Positions 1-8,448 of a DNA stretch of 64,000 bases are shown one piece after another. Each line of letters starts with the position of its first letter. Positions within the stretch are counted from its first letter, which is position 1. A program made the position numbers and the translations under genes. Source of the stretch: Rhodococcus erythropolis NBRC 15567 (GTDB lineage: Bacteria; Actinomycetota; Actinomycetes; Mycobacteriales; Mycobacteriaceae); assembly GCF_001552595.1 (NCBI RefSeq), contig NZ_BCRM01000018.1:62001-126000 (forward strand), read 5' to 3'. The notes under the pieces are model-generated. The model made no database searches, was not told where the DNA came from, and saw only the letters and a program-made list of their open reading frames with translations.

Positions 1-40
1 AAGGCGCGACTGGCACAGTCCTGATCAGAAGCAGTCCTGA

Positions 41-262
41 TCAGAACAGGTGTGGGGATTCGCGGTGCACTTTGTGGTCGTGATGAACGGTGCTGGTGTA
101 CAGGGCAACCGCCAGTCCGATGGACGCGACGCCGGCGAGCCCGGCAATCAACGCCCAACCACCGTGCCCTGAACCGGCGGCCACGAGAAAGCTGCCGAGA
201 CAGACAACTGTGGCCAGCACCAGGAAATACGACGCCCACGCTGCAAAGAGATTGAGCTTCAT
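41..262 (-). CDS. Small two-helix membrane protein
   Basis: A 73-residue protein starting MKLNLFAAWASY. Two hydrophobic stretches (about residues 5-28 and 31-50) are separated by a short Gly/His turn (SGHGGW), and the tail is polar and His-rich (TVHHDHKVHRESPHLF). I chose the ATG at 262 because GGAGGAG lies 6 bases upstream; the frame stays open further upstream, but without a better ribosome site. It is divergent from the DUF2231 membrane gene and 3.4 kb from rsbW-sigF. Small membrane proteins of the UsfY kind occur near sigF in mycobacteria, but I cannot claim that identity. Function unknown. Confidence 0.6.
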   Translation of the reverse strand: MKLNLFAAWASYFLVLATVVCLGSFLVAAGSGHGGWALIAGLAGVASIGLAVALYTSTVHHDHKVHRESPHLF

Positions 263-342
263 CGTTCGCTCCTCCGGTCGGATCTCTTTCGTTTCGACCG
301 TACGCCGGAGCATGACGGTCGACAAGACACTCCTGTCGTGAG

Positions 343-366
343 GTTTCCCGACGTCTACGCCGGGTA
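343..366 (+). promoter_or_regulatory. SigF-type promoter
   Basis: GTTT at 343-346, a 15-base spacer and GGGTA at 362-366 match the mycobacterial SigF consensus (GTTT-N15-17-GGGTA). The ATG of the DUF2231 gene is at 377, 10 bases past the -10 element, so the transcript would be leaderless or nearly so. No Shine-Dalgarno sequence fits in between, which agrees with that. The sigma factor itself is encoded at 4106-4900. Confidence 0.65.
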
Positions 367-376
367 GCCGAATTGC

Positions 377-946
377 ATGGACATCGGAACTCTTTACCGC
401 GGAATCGAATCGGCGCGCGGACTGGACGGTCCGTCCACTGGCATCAGACGCAGAATCCTCCAGATCACCGAGCGATCCGACAGATCGCGTACTGTCACCG
501 CACTTCTGCGCGGCGCCCTCGTCGGGCATCCCATCCATCCCGCCCTCGTGACCATTCCCGCGGGCGCGTGGACGGCTTCGCTGATCTTCGACGTGTCAGG
601 CGATCCGCAGACTGCACGACGGTTGATCGGGCTCGGGCTTGTCTCGACGCCGCCGGCTTTGCTGACGGGCTGGCTGGACTGGTCCGAACGTGGCGACGTC
701 GCACGCCGTGTGGGGCTGGTACACGCCGCGTCGAATGCTGTGGGGATCTGGTCTTTTGCCGCGTCGTACTGGCTGCGCGGCAAGGATTCACTCGCGCTGG
801 CGCGAGTTCTGTCGGTGCTGGGCCTCACCGCGGTCGGTGTCGGTGGCGCGCTCGGCGGTCACATCGTTTTCAAACTCATGGACGATCCTGCCGTCGAGGC
901 TACAGCGACTCCGGTTCTCGATCCCATCCTGGATGTGGTCAACTGA
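377..946 (+). CDS. DUF2231-family membrane protein
   Basis: A 189-residue protein with a charged N-terminus (about 45 residues), then the DUF2231 signature GHPIHPALVTIPAGAW near residue 50 and four hydrophobic segments (about residues 55-75, 83-100, 115-133 and 140-162). The family is a predicted membrane domain with His-Pro motifs, sometimes proposed to bind haem or metals; its role is not established. The start at 377 lies directly behind a SigF-type promoter, so this is probably a general-stress membrane protein. Confidence 0.8.
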   Translation: MDIGTLYRGIESARGLDGPSTGIRRRILQITERSDRSRTVTALLRGALVGHPIHPALVTIPAGAWTASLIFDVSGDPQTARRLIGLGLVSTPPALLTGWLDWSERGDVARRVGLVHAASNAVGIWSFAASYWLRGKDSLALARVLSVLGLTAVGVGGALGGHIVFKLMDDPAVEATATPVLDPILDVVN

Positions 947-968
947 GCTGATCGGACCTCAATACTAT

Positions 969-1382
969 TCAGGCGTAAGCACTTCCGGAGTAGCTCCGTA
1001 GTTCTCGCGCGGTCTCGTCCGAATCCGCCAGTGGCCTGTTCATGACCCAGTGCGGGCTGCGCGTGCCCAGTGTCGCGGCAAAGTCGGCGACGGCGTCCGG
1101 GGTCGGCACTGCGTGTTCGCCCAGATATCCGAGAACGATGAGGTCCTCCCCTGAACGAGTCTCCACGGCCAGGGCCCAACCGCACGTCTCCTCCCACAGC
1201 AACGCCACCTCACGCCCAGGGAAACGCGGCACAGTTCGATCCAACGCGATGTAGGCCTCCAGAGGATGCTCGCGCCTGCAACACCATTGCTCTATGCCGG
1301 CCCCCACGCCGACCGCCACCCGTTGTACGTACCGCTCGAACCCGAGTCCGACGGTTGCGTCGACCAGCATTTGTTCTGTCAT
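969..1382 (-). CDS. DUF6292-like protein
   Basis: A 137-residue soluble protein. The central block FPGREVALLWEETCGWALAV, followed by ETRSGEDLIVLGYLGE, resembles the small actinobacterial family annotated DUF6292, with a C-terminal segment PTPDAVADFAATL. No catalytic motif is recognised and there is no signal or membrane segment. The ATG at 1382 is preceded by GAGGAGTGAGG, a good ribosome site. It converges on the DUF2231 gene and is divergent from the glycosyltransferase. Function unknown. Confidence 0.65.
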   Translation of the reverse strand: MTEQMLVDATVGLGFERYVQRVAVGVGAGIEQWCCRREHPLEAYIALDRTVPRFPGREVALLWEETCGWALAVETRSGEDLIVLGYLGEHAVPTPDAVADFAATLGTRSPHWVMNRPLADSDETARELRSYSGSAYA

Positions 1383-1443
1383 CGAACCTCACTCCTCGCC
1401 ATCGTGTTTGGAATGTGCCCAGCGCTGACCGCGCCGAAACCCG

Positions 1444-1467
1444 GTTCAGATCACGGACTCCGGGTAT
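1444..1467 (+). promoter_or_regulatory. Candidate SigF-type promoter for the glycosyltransferase
   Basis: GTTC at 1444-1447, a 14-base spacer and GGGTAT at 1462-1467. This departs from the SigF consensus by one base in the -35 and one base in spacing. The glycosyltransferase ATG at 1503 would then have a leader of about 30 bases with GAGAGGGG as ribosome site. It is weaker than the match at 343. Confidence 0.4.
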
Positions 1468-1502
1468 CCCCAGACGAACCGATCAAGTGGAGAGGGGACC
1501 CG

Positions 1503-2771
1503 ATGAAGTACTCGCCCGCTATGGCTCCCGGACGAATGCTGAAGATCTCCATGGTGTCGGTGAACGCCGATCCACTCGCACCGGTGGGCTGCTCGGCAGC
1601 CGGTGCACAGAACCTGCACGTCGACGAACTGTCCGCGGCCCTGGTTCGCGCCGGACACGATGTCACCGTCTTCACCAGGCGGGCACACGTCGGTGGACCG
1701 GACCGCGTTCGCGCCCGCGCCGGGTACTCCGTCGACTATCTCGAAGCCGGCCCGACACACGCTCTCCCGGACGCCGAAATACTCCCCCACCTGGGCACCT
1801 TTGCCAGCATTCTGCGCGCTCAGTGGAGTACCGACCGACCCGATGTGGTGCACTCGCACTTCTGGATGTCTGGTGTGGCAACGGAACTCGCGACCCGCTC
1901 ACTCGGCATCCCCGTACTTCAGACATTCCATTCCCTGGGATCTGCGGCGCACCGACACCTCGGAGCAGCCGACGACAGCCCATCGGAGCGGACTCACCTG
2001 GAACCATTGATCGCCAGGGGCGCAACCCATGTCATCGCGACAAGTTCGGACGAAATCTTCGATCTGGTTCGGCAGGGATCACCACGATCACGGACCACGA
2101 TGGTGCCCTCGGGCGTCGATACCGAAGCGTTCACCCCGGAGGGACCCGCCGCGAAGAAGACCGCGCCGCATCGATTGATCTGCGTCGGAAGGCTGGTGGA
2201 GCAGAAGGGCTTCGATGTTGCCGTCGCCGCGCTGGCTTCGCTGCCGGACACGGAGTTGGTGGTGATCGGCGGGCCACCCGTCGCGCAACTGAGCACCGAC
2301 GAGGTTGCGATCCGCTTGGTCAAGCTCGCCGAGCGGCTCGGCGTCGCAGATCGAGTCCAATTGTTGGGACGCGTTCCGCACCGCCAACTACCGAAACTGA
2401 TGCGGTCGGCCGACGCCCTCGTATGCACCCCCAGATACGAACCTTTCGGAATCGCGGCGCTGGAAGCGATGGCGTGCGGAGTTCCTGTAGTCGCGACTCC
2501 TGTTGGCGGACTGCGGGATACGGTGATCGACGGACTCACGGGGCGTCGGGTGCCGGTGAACAGCCCCGTGGAAACCGCGCGCGCGGTCCGGCATCTTCTG
2601 GACGACGAAGACGAGGGCGCGGCGTTTGCACGGCAGAGTCGGGCCCGAGCGTGCGAATCGTATTCATGGGATCACGTCGCCACCGAGGTGGTCCGAACCT
2701 ACGGCCGCTGCGTCACAGCACCGCCGAGAGCCCGCCAACACAAGGGCACTCACCGAAGTGAAGTGCACTGA
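1503..2771 (+). CDS. GT4-family glycosyltransferase
   Basis: A 422-residue GT-B fold enzyme. The N-terminal half has the sugar-acceptor Rossmann features (GAQNLHVDELSAALVRAGHDV near residues 35-55), and the C-terminal half has the GT4 donor-site E-x7-E motif in YEPFGIAALEAMACGVPVVA. Such retaining transferases move a sugar from a nucleotide donor to a lipid, glycan or small alcohol; the MshA and sucrose-phosphate-synthase-like groups look similar, and the acceptor cannot be read from sequence. The ATG at 1503 has GAGAGGGG upstream; ATGs at 1521 and 1536 are alternatives. It lies in the SigF neighbourhood behind a candidate SigF promoter. Confidence 0.85.
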   Translation: MKYSPAMAPGRMLKISMVSVNADPLAPVGCSAAGAQNLHVDELSAALVRAGHDVTVFTRRAHVGGPDRVRARAGYSVDYLEAGPTHALPDAEILPHLGTFASILRAQWSTDRPDVVHSHFWMSGVATELATRSLGIPVLQTFHSLGSAAHRHLGAADDSPSERTHLEPLIARGATHVIATSSDEIFDLVRQGSPRSRTTMVPSGVDTEAFTPEGPAAKKTAPHRLICVGRLVEQKGFDVAVAALASLPDTELVVIGGPPVAQLSTDEVAIRLVKLAERLGVADRVQLLGRVPHRQLPKLMRSADALVCTPRYEPFGIAALEAMACGVPVVATPVGGLRDTVIDGLTGRRVPVNSPVETARAVRHLLDDEDEGAAFARQSRARACESYSWDHVATEVVRTYGRCVTAPPRARQHKGTHRSEVH

Positions 2772-2842
2772 CGCTGACGGGCTCTACGAAGCTGATTTCT
2801 CGAAACTGTAGGTGACTCGAAACTATCGGCGAAAGGGCGGTA

Positions 2843-3286
2843 TCAAGCCGGGAAACGTCGGGTCTCTTCGAGTCCGATTGCATGATCCAGCGACTCGTAG
2901 CAGGCAAACATCGACTCCTGACCAGCTGCTTTGAGTAGCCTCTGAACCGGGCGGGCGCAGACGAGCGCGAGTGTGCCGCCCACGTCGCGTGATCGCGTCG
3001 ACAGGACCGACAGCACGGACAAGCCGCACGTCCCCATGAATTCGAGTTCGGAGAGATCGACAACCAGCGTCCGGTCCGCGGCAACGTGGTACGTCAAGAA
3101 GTCACGAAAAGCATTGGCGCTCATCAGGTCGATCTCGCCACGAACGTGGATCACAGCGGTATGTGCACTGATGCGGTGCGCGTGAAACGATGCGGTCGCT
3201 GTCCCGGTCGCGGGAGGTCCGTAATCTACCGATCCCTTCGCCGCGTTCGTAAAGCCTGAAATAGATGATCCTGGAACAACAGTCAT
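2843..3286 (-). CDS. STAS-domain anti-sigma factor antagonist
   Basis: A 147-residue protein: about 35 variable residues, then a STAS domain (HTAVIHVRGEIDLMSANAF ... LVVDLSELEFMGTCGLSVLS). STAS antagonists bind RsbW-type anti-sigma kinases and free the sigma factor. The switch site usually holds Ser or Thr before Gly; here it reads MGTCGL, so Thr is the candidate phosphoacceptor. The start at 3286 follows GGGAG at good spacing; the open frame extends upstream without another ribosome site. It is divergent from the rsbW-sigF pair 390 bp away, so it probably regulates the same switch. Confidence 0.85.
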   Translation of the reverse strand: MTVVPGSSISGFTNAAKGSVDYGPPATGTATASFHAHRISAHTAVIHVRGEIDLMSANAFRDFLTYHVAADRTLVVDLSELEFMGTCGLSVLSVLSTRSRDVGGTLALVCARPVQRLLKAAGQESMFACYESLDHAIGLEETRRFPA

Positions 3287-3677
3287 GGTTCTCCCATCCC
3301 GCAACGGTTTACACTCTGCAAAAGAGAAGGGACCTCCGAAGGAGCCGCACGATGAACGGGTCTCCAGAATTACGGATAAATCCCTCATCGGCTGTGTGCT
3401 CAACCTCGGTTTGAAACAGTACGCCAGCATGACCGGCGTCACAAGTGCGTTGCGACCATTCGTTTCGGTGTTCCGAACAAAAATGTGGTTTGGTCTGCGG
3501 TTCCGCGAGGTAATCCGATGTTGCGATCGCCAACGGTCGTGAGCAGAATCGTGTCGTTTACCCCGGCACCACCATCGACCAAATTTCGTGTTCGGGGGTC
3601 ACTGTGAAGGTCGAGATGGGTATCGTTCTCGGCACCAGACTTCACCGCGACCCCTGGTACGACGATCCGGAGAACTT

Positions 3678-4109
3678 ATGGCACACCTCAGCGCACTCGA
3701 GCCCGATCAGGATCAGACTCAGCCAGTTGTGGAGTTGAGGATTCAAGCGACTCTCGATCAGCTGTCGATTTTGCGTGCACTGGCCGCCACTGTTGCCATT
3801 CAGGAAAACTTCGACCTCGACGCCATCGCCGACATCAAATTGGCCATGGACGAAATCTGTACGCATCTGATTGTTCGTGCTGCGCCTGATTCGGTTCTGG
3901 TGTGTCGGTTCGTGTTCACTCCCCCGCAACTGCACGTATCCGTATCGACGACAACCACGGAGTACGAGGACAGCACTCAGCGATCGTTCGGGTGGCACAT
4001 CCTCACCGAACTCACCGATTCGATTTCGCTCGACCAGGAAGAGAACCTGGGCGGCGTCGGCTACATCACGACCATGAAGTTCACCAAGGCCCTCAGCGGG
4101 CGCCTGTGA
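3678..4109 (+). CDS. rsbW: RsbW/UsfX-like anti-sigma-F factor
   Basis: A 143-residue protein of the GHKL-type serine kinase/anti-sigma family, close in length to mycobacterial UsfX. The N-box region reads DIKLAMDEICTHLIVRAA, where classical RsbW has E-x3-N; the Asn is replaced here, as I recall for UsfX too, so kinase activity is uncertain. The C-terminal GGVGYITTMKF is the G-box side of the fold. The ATG at 3678 has CCGGAGAA upstream. Its stop overlaps the sigF GTG by 4 bases (GTGA), implying translational coupling. It should hold SigF inactive until a STAS antagonist releases it. Confidence 0.88.
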   Translation: MAHLSALEPDQDQTQPVVELRIQATLDQLSILRALAATVAIQENFDLDAIADIKLAMDEICTHLIVRAAPDSVLVCRFVFTPPQLHVSVSTTTTEYEDSTQRSFGWHILTELTDSISLDQEENLGGVGYITTMKFTKALSGRL

Positions 4110-4900
4110 CCGCTTCCGCAGACGGCCCGTCACGCCCGCGCCGGCGGTCCACCGACGAATATCGGGACGTCATACCCGTTTTCGAGGAAATGCGGACCCT
4201 CGAGCCCCACAGTCCGGAGTACGAACGAGTGCGCACCGCACTGATCACCAGGTGCCTACCGTTGGCCGAACACATCGCCAGACGATTCGACGGGCGCGGC
4301 GAGGCACACGACGATCTGGTTCAGGTGGCGCGCCTCGGTCTGGTCAACGCCGTCGACCGTTTCGATTCCACGCGCGGATCCGATTTCGTCTCGTTCGCGG
4401 TTCCCACCGTGATGGGCGAAGTTCGACGACACTTCCGCGACACCGGTTGGGCATTGCGGGTTCCACGCCGGATGAAGGAGTTGCACTTCCAACTCGGGCA
4501 AGCCATCAGCGAGCTGTCACAACAACTCGGGCACGCGCCGACCGTCGACGAGTTGGCCGAGACGTTGGGGATCGAACGTGAAGAAGTTGCCCAGGCGCTG
4601 ATCGCCGGCAACGCGTACCAGACCGTCTCGGTCGATGGTGCCGCGTCCAATCACACCGACGATCTTCCGCTCGTGGAAACACTCGGTGACTACGACGCCG
4701 CACTCGAGAACGTCGAGAATCACGAGGCATTACGTCCACTTCTCGACAAGCTGCCCGAGCGAGAGCGGACGGTGTTGATGCTCAGATTCTTCGGAAACCT
4801 GACGCAGACACAGATCGCCGAGAAGGTCGGTGTGTCCCAGATGCACGTGTCGAGATTGCTCGCGAAGACATTGAGTAATCTTCGCGAGCAACTCGACTGA
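4106..4900 (+). CDS. sigF: RNA polymerase sigma factor SigF (SigB/F/G group)
   Basis: A 264-residue group 3 sigma factor. Region 2 includes DLVQVARLGLVNAVDRFD and SFAVPTVMGEVRRHFRD; region 3 is ELSQQLGHAPTVDELAETLG; region 4 contains the helix-turn-helix TQIAEKVGVSQMHVSRLL near the C-terminus. The GTG start at 4106 overlaps the rsbW stop; the length matches mycobacterial SigF (about 261 aa). It directs stress and stationary-phase transcription from GTTT-N15-17-GGGTA promoters, one of which lies at 343. A 17-bp copy of its own last codons follows the stop. Confidence 0.93.
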   Translation: MTASADGPSRPRRRSTDEYRDVIPVFEEMRTLEPHSPEYERVRTALITRCLPLAEHIARRFDGRGEAHDDLVQVARLGLVNAVDRFDSTRGSDFVSFAVPTVMGEVRRHFRDTGWALRVPRRMKELHFQLGQAISELSQQLGHAPTVDELAETLGIEREEVAQALIAGNAYQTVSVDGAASNHTDDLPLVETLGDYDAALENVENHEALRPLLDKLPERERTVLMLRFFGNLTQTQIAEKVGVSQMHVSRLLAKTLSNLREQLD

Positions 4901-4924
4901 GCTCCGAGAGCAACTCGACTGAGC
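4886..4924. repeat. Short tandem duplication of the sigF 3' end
   Basis: The 17 bases at 4886-4902 (GAGCAACTCGACTGAGC) recur exactly at 4908-4924, a period of 22. The first copy encodes the last residues and stop of SigF; the second is non-coding. It looks like a small slippage duplication. Confidence 0.8.
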
Positions 4925-4937
4925 GGGATCGAGCGGG

Positions 4938-5978
4938 TCAGATTGTTGCGGTGTCGATCACGAATCGGTATCGAACGTCGCTCTTGATCACGCGCTCGTA
5001 AGCATCGTTGATGTCGCTCGCCGGAATCAGTTCGATTTCTGCACCGATGCCGTGCTCGGCGCAGAAGTCGAGCATCTCCTGCGTCTGCGGGATCCCGCCC
5101 ACCATGGAGCCGGCGAGGCTACGACGGTTTGCGGCGAGCGAGAATGCTCGAACTTCGATCGGCTTCTCCGGCAGGCCCAGTTCGACGAGAGTGCCGTTGA
5201 TACCGAGCAAGGACATGTAGGCGTCGATATCGAGATTGACCGAGACCGTGTTGAGGATCAGGTCGAACTCGCCGCGAAGAGCCTTGAACGTCTCCCGGTC
5301 ATTGGTCGCGTAGTAGTGATCGGCACCGAGACGAAGGCCGTCTTCCTTCTTGCCGAGCGTCTGGCTCAGGACGGTAACTTCCGCGCCGAGCGCCTTGGCG
5401 ATCTTCACACCGACGTGACCGAGGCCGCCGAACCCGATGATGGCGACCTTCTTGCCGGGGCCGGCATTCCAGTGCCGCAGCGGTGAGTACAAGGTGATGC
5501 CGGCGCACAGCAGCGGCGCGGCAACGTCGAGTTCGATGCCCTCGGGGATCGAGAGAACAAAATGCTCGGTGACGACGATGTGCGTCGAGTAGCCCCCCTG
5601 AGTGTGCTCGCCGTCGCGTCCGGTGGCGTTGTATGTACCGGTCACACCCTTGCGGCAGTACTGCTCTTCGCCGGCCAGGCAGGCGTCGCACTCTCCGCAG
5701 GAGTCGACGAAGCAGCCGACGCCCACGCGGTCGCCGACTTTGTGCTTGGTGACATCCGAACCCACCGCGGCGACGACGCCGGCGATTTCGTGTCCGGGGA
5801 CGATCGGGTACTTGGCTCCGCCCCACTCGTTGCGAGCGGTGTGGATGTCGGAGTGGCAGATGCCGGCAAATTTGATGTCGATGAGAATGTCGAGTGGACC
5901 GAGCTCGCGGCGTTCGACGGTGGTCTTCTCGAGCGGACCGTCAGCGGACGTCGCGGCGTAAGCAGCAGCAGTAACCAT
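4938..5978 (-). CDS. adhC: Zinc-dependent NAD(P) alcohol dehydrogenase (AdhC/CAD group)
   Basis: A 346-residue medium-chain dehydrogenase, the same length as mycobacterial AdhC. Catalytic zinc ligands are in [16 protein letters not shown] (Cys41) and PGHEIAGVV (His63-Glu64). Structural zinc cysteines are in [15 protein letters not shown]. The nucleotide fold is [20 protein letters not shown]. It is expected to reduce aldehydes, or oxidise primary alcohols, of the cinnamyl-alcohol type with NADPH; the substrate is not readable. Start at 5978: the product begins MVTAAAYAA, like the family. It ends 37 bp from sigF, convergent with it, and sits downstream of metE behind a strong terminator. Confidence 0.88.
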   Translation of the reverse strand: MVTAAAYAATSADGPLEKTTVERRELGPLDILIDIKFAGICHSDIHTARNEWGGAKYPIVPGHEIAGVVAAVGSDVTKHKVGDRVGVGCFVDSCGECDACLAGEEQYCRKGVTGTYNATGRDGEHTQGGYSTHIVVTEHFVLSIPEGIELDVAAPLLCAGITLYSPLRHWNAGPGKKVAIIGFGGLGHVGVKIAKALGAEVTVLSQTLGKKEDGLRLGADHYYATNDRETFKALRGEFDLILNTVSVNLDIDAYMSLLGINGTLVELGLPEKPIEVRAFSLAANRRSLAGSMVGGIPQTQEMLDFCAEHGIGAEIELIPASDINDAYERVIKSDVRYRFVIDTATI

Positions 5979-5997
5979 GCACACATGCCTACCCGTG

Positions 5998-6032
5998 CAT
6001 GGAGGGACCTGCAAATCGCAGGCCCCTCCATG
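5998..6032 (-). terminator. Terminator downstream of the metE-like gene
   Basis: CATGGAGGG and CCTGC are mirrored by GCAGG and CCCTCCATG around a 5-base loop, a stem of about 14 pairs with one mismatch. It lies 19 bases past the metE stop and before the adhC start on the same strand. Confidence 0.75.
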
Positions 6033-6050
6033 ACGTGTTCTTGACGTGAC

Positions 6051-8357
6051 TTACCCGGCGTCGCGCTCCGCTTGTTCGGCGCGACGACGCAGGCGCCTCG
6101 CGGCCGCAACCATGTTGCGCAGCGAAGGCTCGAGCTGCCATGGATGGCGGGTCTTGAGGCCACCGTCCGGGTTGGCCCACAAACGATCGAGAGAGATCGA
6201 TTCGCTTGCCTCGGTGAGCAATTCGTCGAGCTCGTCGATGTCGGGAATCCGAGCCGAACGAGATTCGTACACACCGGGGCCGACGCCGTGCGTGAGCGCG
6301 CCTTCCTTGAGTGCTTCGAGAACCCACGTGATGGAGCGGGTCGCGACGATAGCCGTCACATCGGCGTCCAACCGTTCGATGGCGTCGACCACCGACGACC
6401 GAGCGGAGTACGTCAGATGTGTGTGGATCTGTGTTTCCGGCTTCGCTCCACCTGTTGCCAGACGGAACGCGTCGACGGCCCACTCCAGGTAGGCCTCCCG
6501 GCCGTCCTCACGCAGTGGCAGCAGTTCACGAATTGCCGGCTCGTCCACCTGGATGATGGCGATTCCGGCAGCTTCGAGATCCGCGATTTCGTCTCGAATG
6601 ACAAGTGCCAGTTGCTCTGCCGTTTCGTAGAGCGGCTGATCCTGACGAACGAACGAACGGGCGATCATGGTGACCGGACCCGTCAGCATGCCCTTGACCG
6701 GCTTGTCGGTCAGCGACTGCGCGTACGCAATCCATTCGACCGTCATCGGCTTCGGACGTGCAATGTCGCCGTAGAGAATCGGCGGACGCGTACAACGAGA
6801 TCCGTAGGCCTGAACCCAACCGTTGTGCGTGAAGGCATAGCCCTCGAGCAGTTCGGCGAAGTACTGGACCATGTCGTTGCGCTCGTGCTCGCCGTGCACG
6901 AAGACATCGAGACCGATGTCCTCTTGCAGACGGATTGTGCGCTCGATCTCTTCCTGGATGCGCTTGTAGTAGTCGTCCCACTCCAAACGCCCCTGGCCGA
7001 GTTCGTAACGAGCCTGGCGAATCGCGTCGGTCTGCGGGAACGAACCCAATGTCTGGGCCGGAACCAAGGGCAGGTTCAACCGTTCCTGCTGGGCTTTACG
7101 ACGCTCCTCGTACGGTGCACGCACACGATCTTCGGGCTTGATCGCGTTGACCCGAGCACGGACAGCGTGCTTGAGCTTGAAGTGCACCTTCGTCGGACGC
7201 TTACGCCACTTGTCCGAAGGACCTTCGGTGAGTGCCTTCGCCAGGGAGACGACCTCGCCGACCTTCTGCTTCGCAAAAGCCAGACGGTCTGCGACGTCTC
7301 CCGGAATGTCGTACTCGGAGAGCACGTCGTACGGCACGTGCAGCAGCGACGACGACGTGGAGACGACGAGGTCGGGCACAACGTCCTTGAGTTCGTTCAG
7401 GTACGTCAAGGTGTTGAACCGGTCGACGCGCCAGACGTTGCGACCGTCGACGACGCCCGCGTAGATGCGCTTGCGCTTGATGTTCGGCACCGCGGCCAGT
7501 TCCTCGGCCGTGATCTTGCCGTGCACCAAGTCCAGACCGAAGGCCTCGATCTTGGTGGGCGCCAAAATGTTGAGGGCTTCGCCGAACTTGCCGTACGGAC
7601 CCGTCACCAACAGGCGTGGGCGGAGCGGAGCCGTCGACAGCTTCTCGTACGCACGTCCAAGAGCGGCTAGCTCCTCGGGGGTGCGGTCCTCGGTCACCGA
7701 AGGCTCGTCCAACTGAACACAGGTGGCACCGGCCTTGGCGAGCTGCTCGAAGAGCTTCTCGTACTCGGGCAGGAGCGCGTCCAACAAGTCGAGCGGGGTG
7801 AAGTTCGGATCGGACTTCTCGGTGGCAGGTCCGACCTTCGATAGCAGAAGCAGCGAGACGGGCCCCATGATGACGGGGCGCAATTCGATGCCGCGCGCCT
7901 TAGCGCGTTCGAACTCGTCGAGAAGTGCCTCCGAGTTGAGCGAGAACACCGTGTTCGCGTCGATCTCGGGCTGACGGTAGTAGTAGTTCGTGCCGAAGAA
8001 GCGCACCAGCTCGAGAGGCGGGAAGTCCGGGCGACCGCGGGCCATCGTGAAGTAGAAATCGAGCGGATCGAGGGCGCCCTCGAGCGGCTTGAACCGCTCC
8101 GGCACTGCGCCGAAGAGCAGCGCATTGTCGAGGACGTGATCGTAGAAGGAGAAGGTGTTGCCCGGAACCTGGCTCAGTCCCGTCGCAGCCAGTTCACTCC
8201 AGGTCGATTCCTGGAGTTCCTTGGCGACCGCGAGAAGTGCGTCCTTGTCCGAAGTGCCGTGCCAGTAGGACTCGAGGGCGCGCTTGAGCTCACGGCGCGG
8301 CCCGATGCGCGGATACCCCAGGACGCTGGAGCCGAATGCTGCAGTGCTGCTGGACAT
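6051..8357 (-). CDS. metE: MetE-family protein lacking the catalytic zinc ligands
   Basis: A 768-residue protein with the full two-barrel architecture of cobalamin-independent methionine synthase: N-terminal SSVLGYPRIGPRRELK, TLGSFPQTDAIRQ, VHGEHERNDMVQYF, NGWVQAYGSRCTRPP and IIQVDEPAIRELLPL are all recognisable. In E. coli MetE the zinc is held by His641, Cys643, Glu665 and Cys726. With a constant offset of 6, the equivalents here are His647 (kept), Thr649, Val671 and Gly732, read from QIHTHLTYS, AIVATRS and NPDGGLKTR. The Mycobacterium protein has, as I recall, HTHLCYS, SIEAARS and NPDCGLKTR. Canonical zinc-activated homocysteine methylation is therefore doubtful; a different thiol-independent role, or loss of activity, is possible. 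The symbol names the family, not a proven activity. Confidence 0.85.
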   Translation of the reverse strand: MSSSTAAFGSSVLGYPRIGPRRELKRALESYWHGTSDKDALLAVAKELQESTWSELAATGLSQVPGNTFSFYDHVLDNALLFGAVPERFKPLEGALDPLDFYFTMARGRPDFPPLELVRFFGTNYYYRQPEIDANTVFSLNSEALLDEFERAKARGIELRPVIMGPVSLLLLSKVGPATEKSDPNFTPLDLLDALLPEYEKLFEQLAKAGATCVQLDEPSVTEDRTPEELAALGRAYEKLSTAPLRPRLLVTGPYGKFGEALNILAPTKIEAFGLDLVHGKITAEELAAVPNIKRKRIYAGVVDGRNVWRVDRFNTLTYLNELKDVVPDLVVSTSSSLLHVPYDVLSEYDIPGDVADRLAFAKQKVGEVVSLAKALTEGPSDKWRKRPTKVHFKLKHAVRARVNAIKPEDRVRAPYEERRKAQQERLNLPLVPAQTLGSFPQTDAIRQARYELGQGRLEWDDYYKRIQEEIERTIRLQEDIGLDVFVHGEHERNDMVQYFAELLEGYAFTHNGWVQAYGSRCTRPPILYGDIARPKPMTVEWIAYAQSLTDKPVKGMLTGPVTMIARSFVRQDQPLYETAEQLALVIRDEIADLEAAGIAIIQVDEPAIRELLPLREDGREAYLEWAVDAFRLATGGAKPETQIHTHLTYSARSSVVDAIERLDADVTAIVATRSITWVLEALKEGALTHGVGPGVYESRSARIPDIDELDELLTEASESISLDRLWANPDGGLKTRHPWQLEPSLRNMVAAARRLRRRAEQAERDAG

Positions 8358-8389
8358 GCGGTCGACCTTTCTAACCGAGGGGCGCGAGC

Positions 8390-8440
8390 GCCCTGTGCGC
8401 GCTTATGGAGTCTCTACACTCCACAAACGCGCACAGGGGC
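8390..8440 (-). terminator. Nested hairpin terminator after fadB2
   Basis: The outer arms CCCTGTGCGCG (8391-8401) and CGCGCACAGGG (8428-8438) enclose an inner hairpin TGGAGT/ACTCCA (8406-8411 and 8418-8423). It lies 9 bases past the fadB2 stop and 33 bases before the metE start on the same strand. The remaining gap holds no room for a cobalamin riboswitch. Confidence 0.7.
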
Positions 8441-8448
8441 TTTGGGCC

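Noticed and set aside
3618..3623. GGGTAT as a SigF autoregulatory -10 before rsbW
   Set aside because: No GTTT-like -35 lies 15-17 bases upstream.
3588..3677. Upstream GTG start extending rsbW by 30 residues
   Set aside because: No ribosome site and the extra residues (Arg/His-rich) do not resemble the family; the ATG at 3678 has GGAG.
6072..7670. Long plus-strand open frame (532 codons) across the metE-like gene
   Set aside because: It is antisense to a full-length recognised protein and arises from GC-rich third positions; its translation shows no domain.
8358..8448. Cobalamin riboswitch upstream of the metE-like gene
   Set aside because: Only 91 bases separate it from fadB2 and most are a terminator hairpin; no B12-box-like sequence was found.
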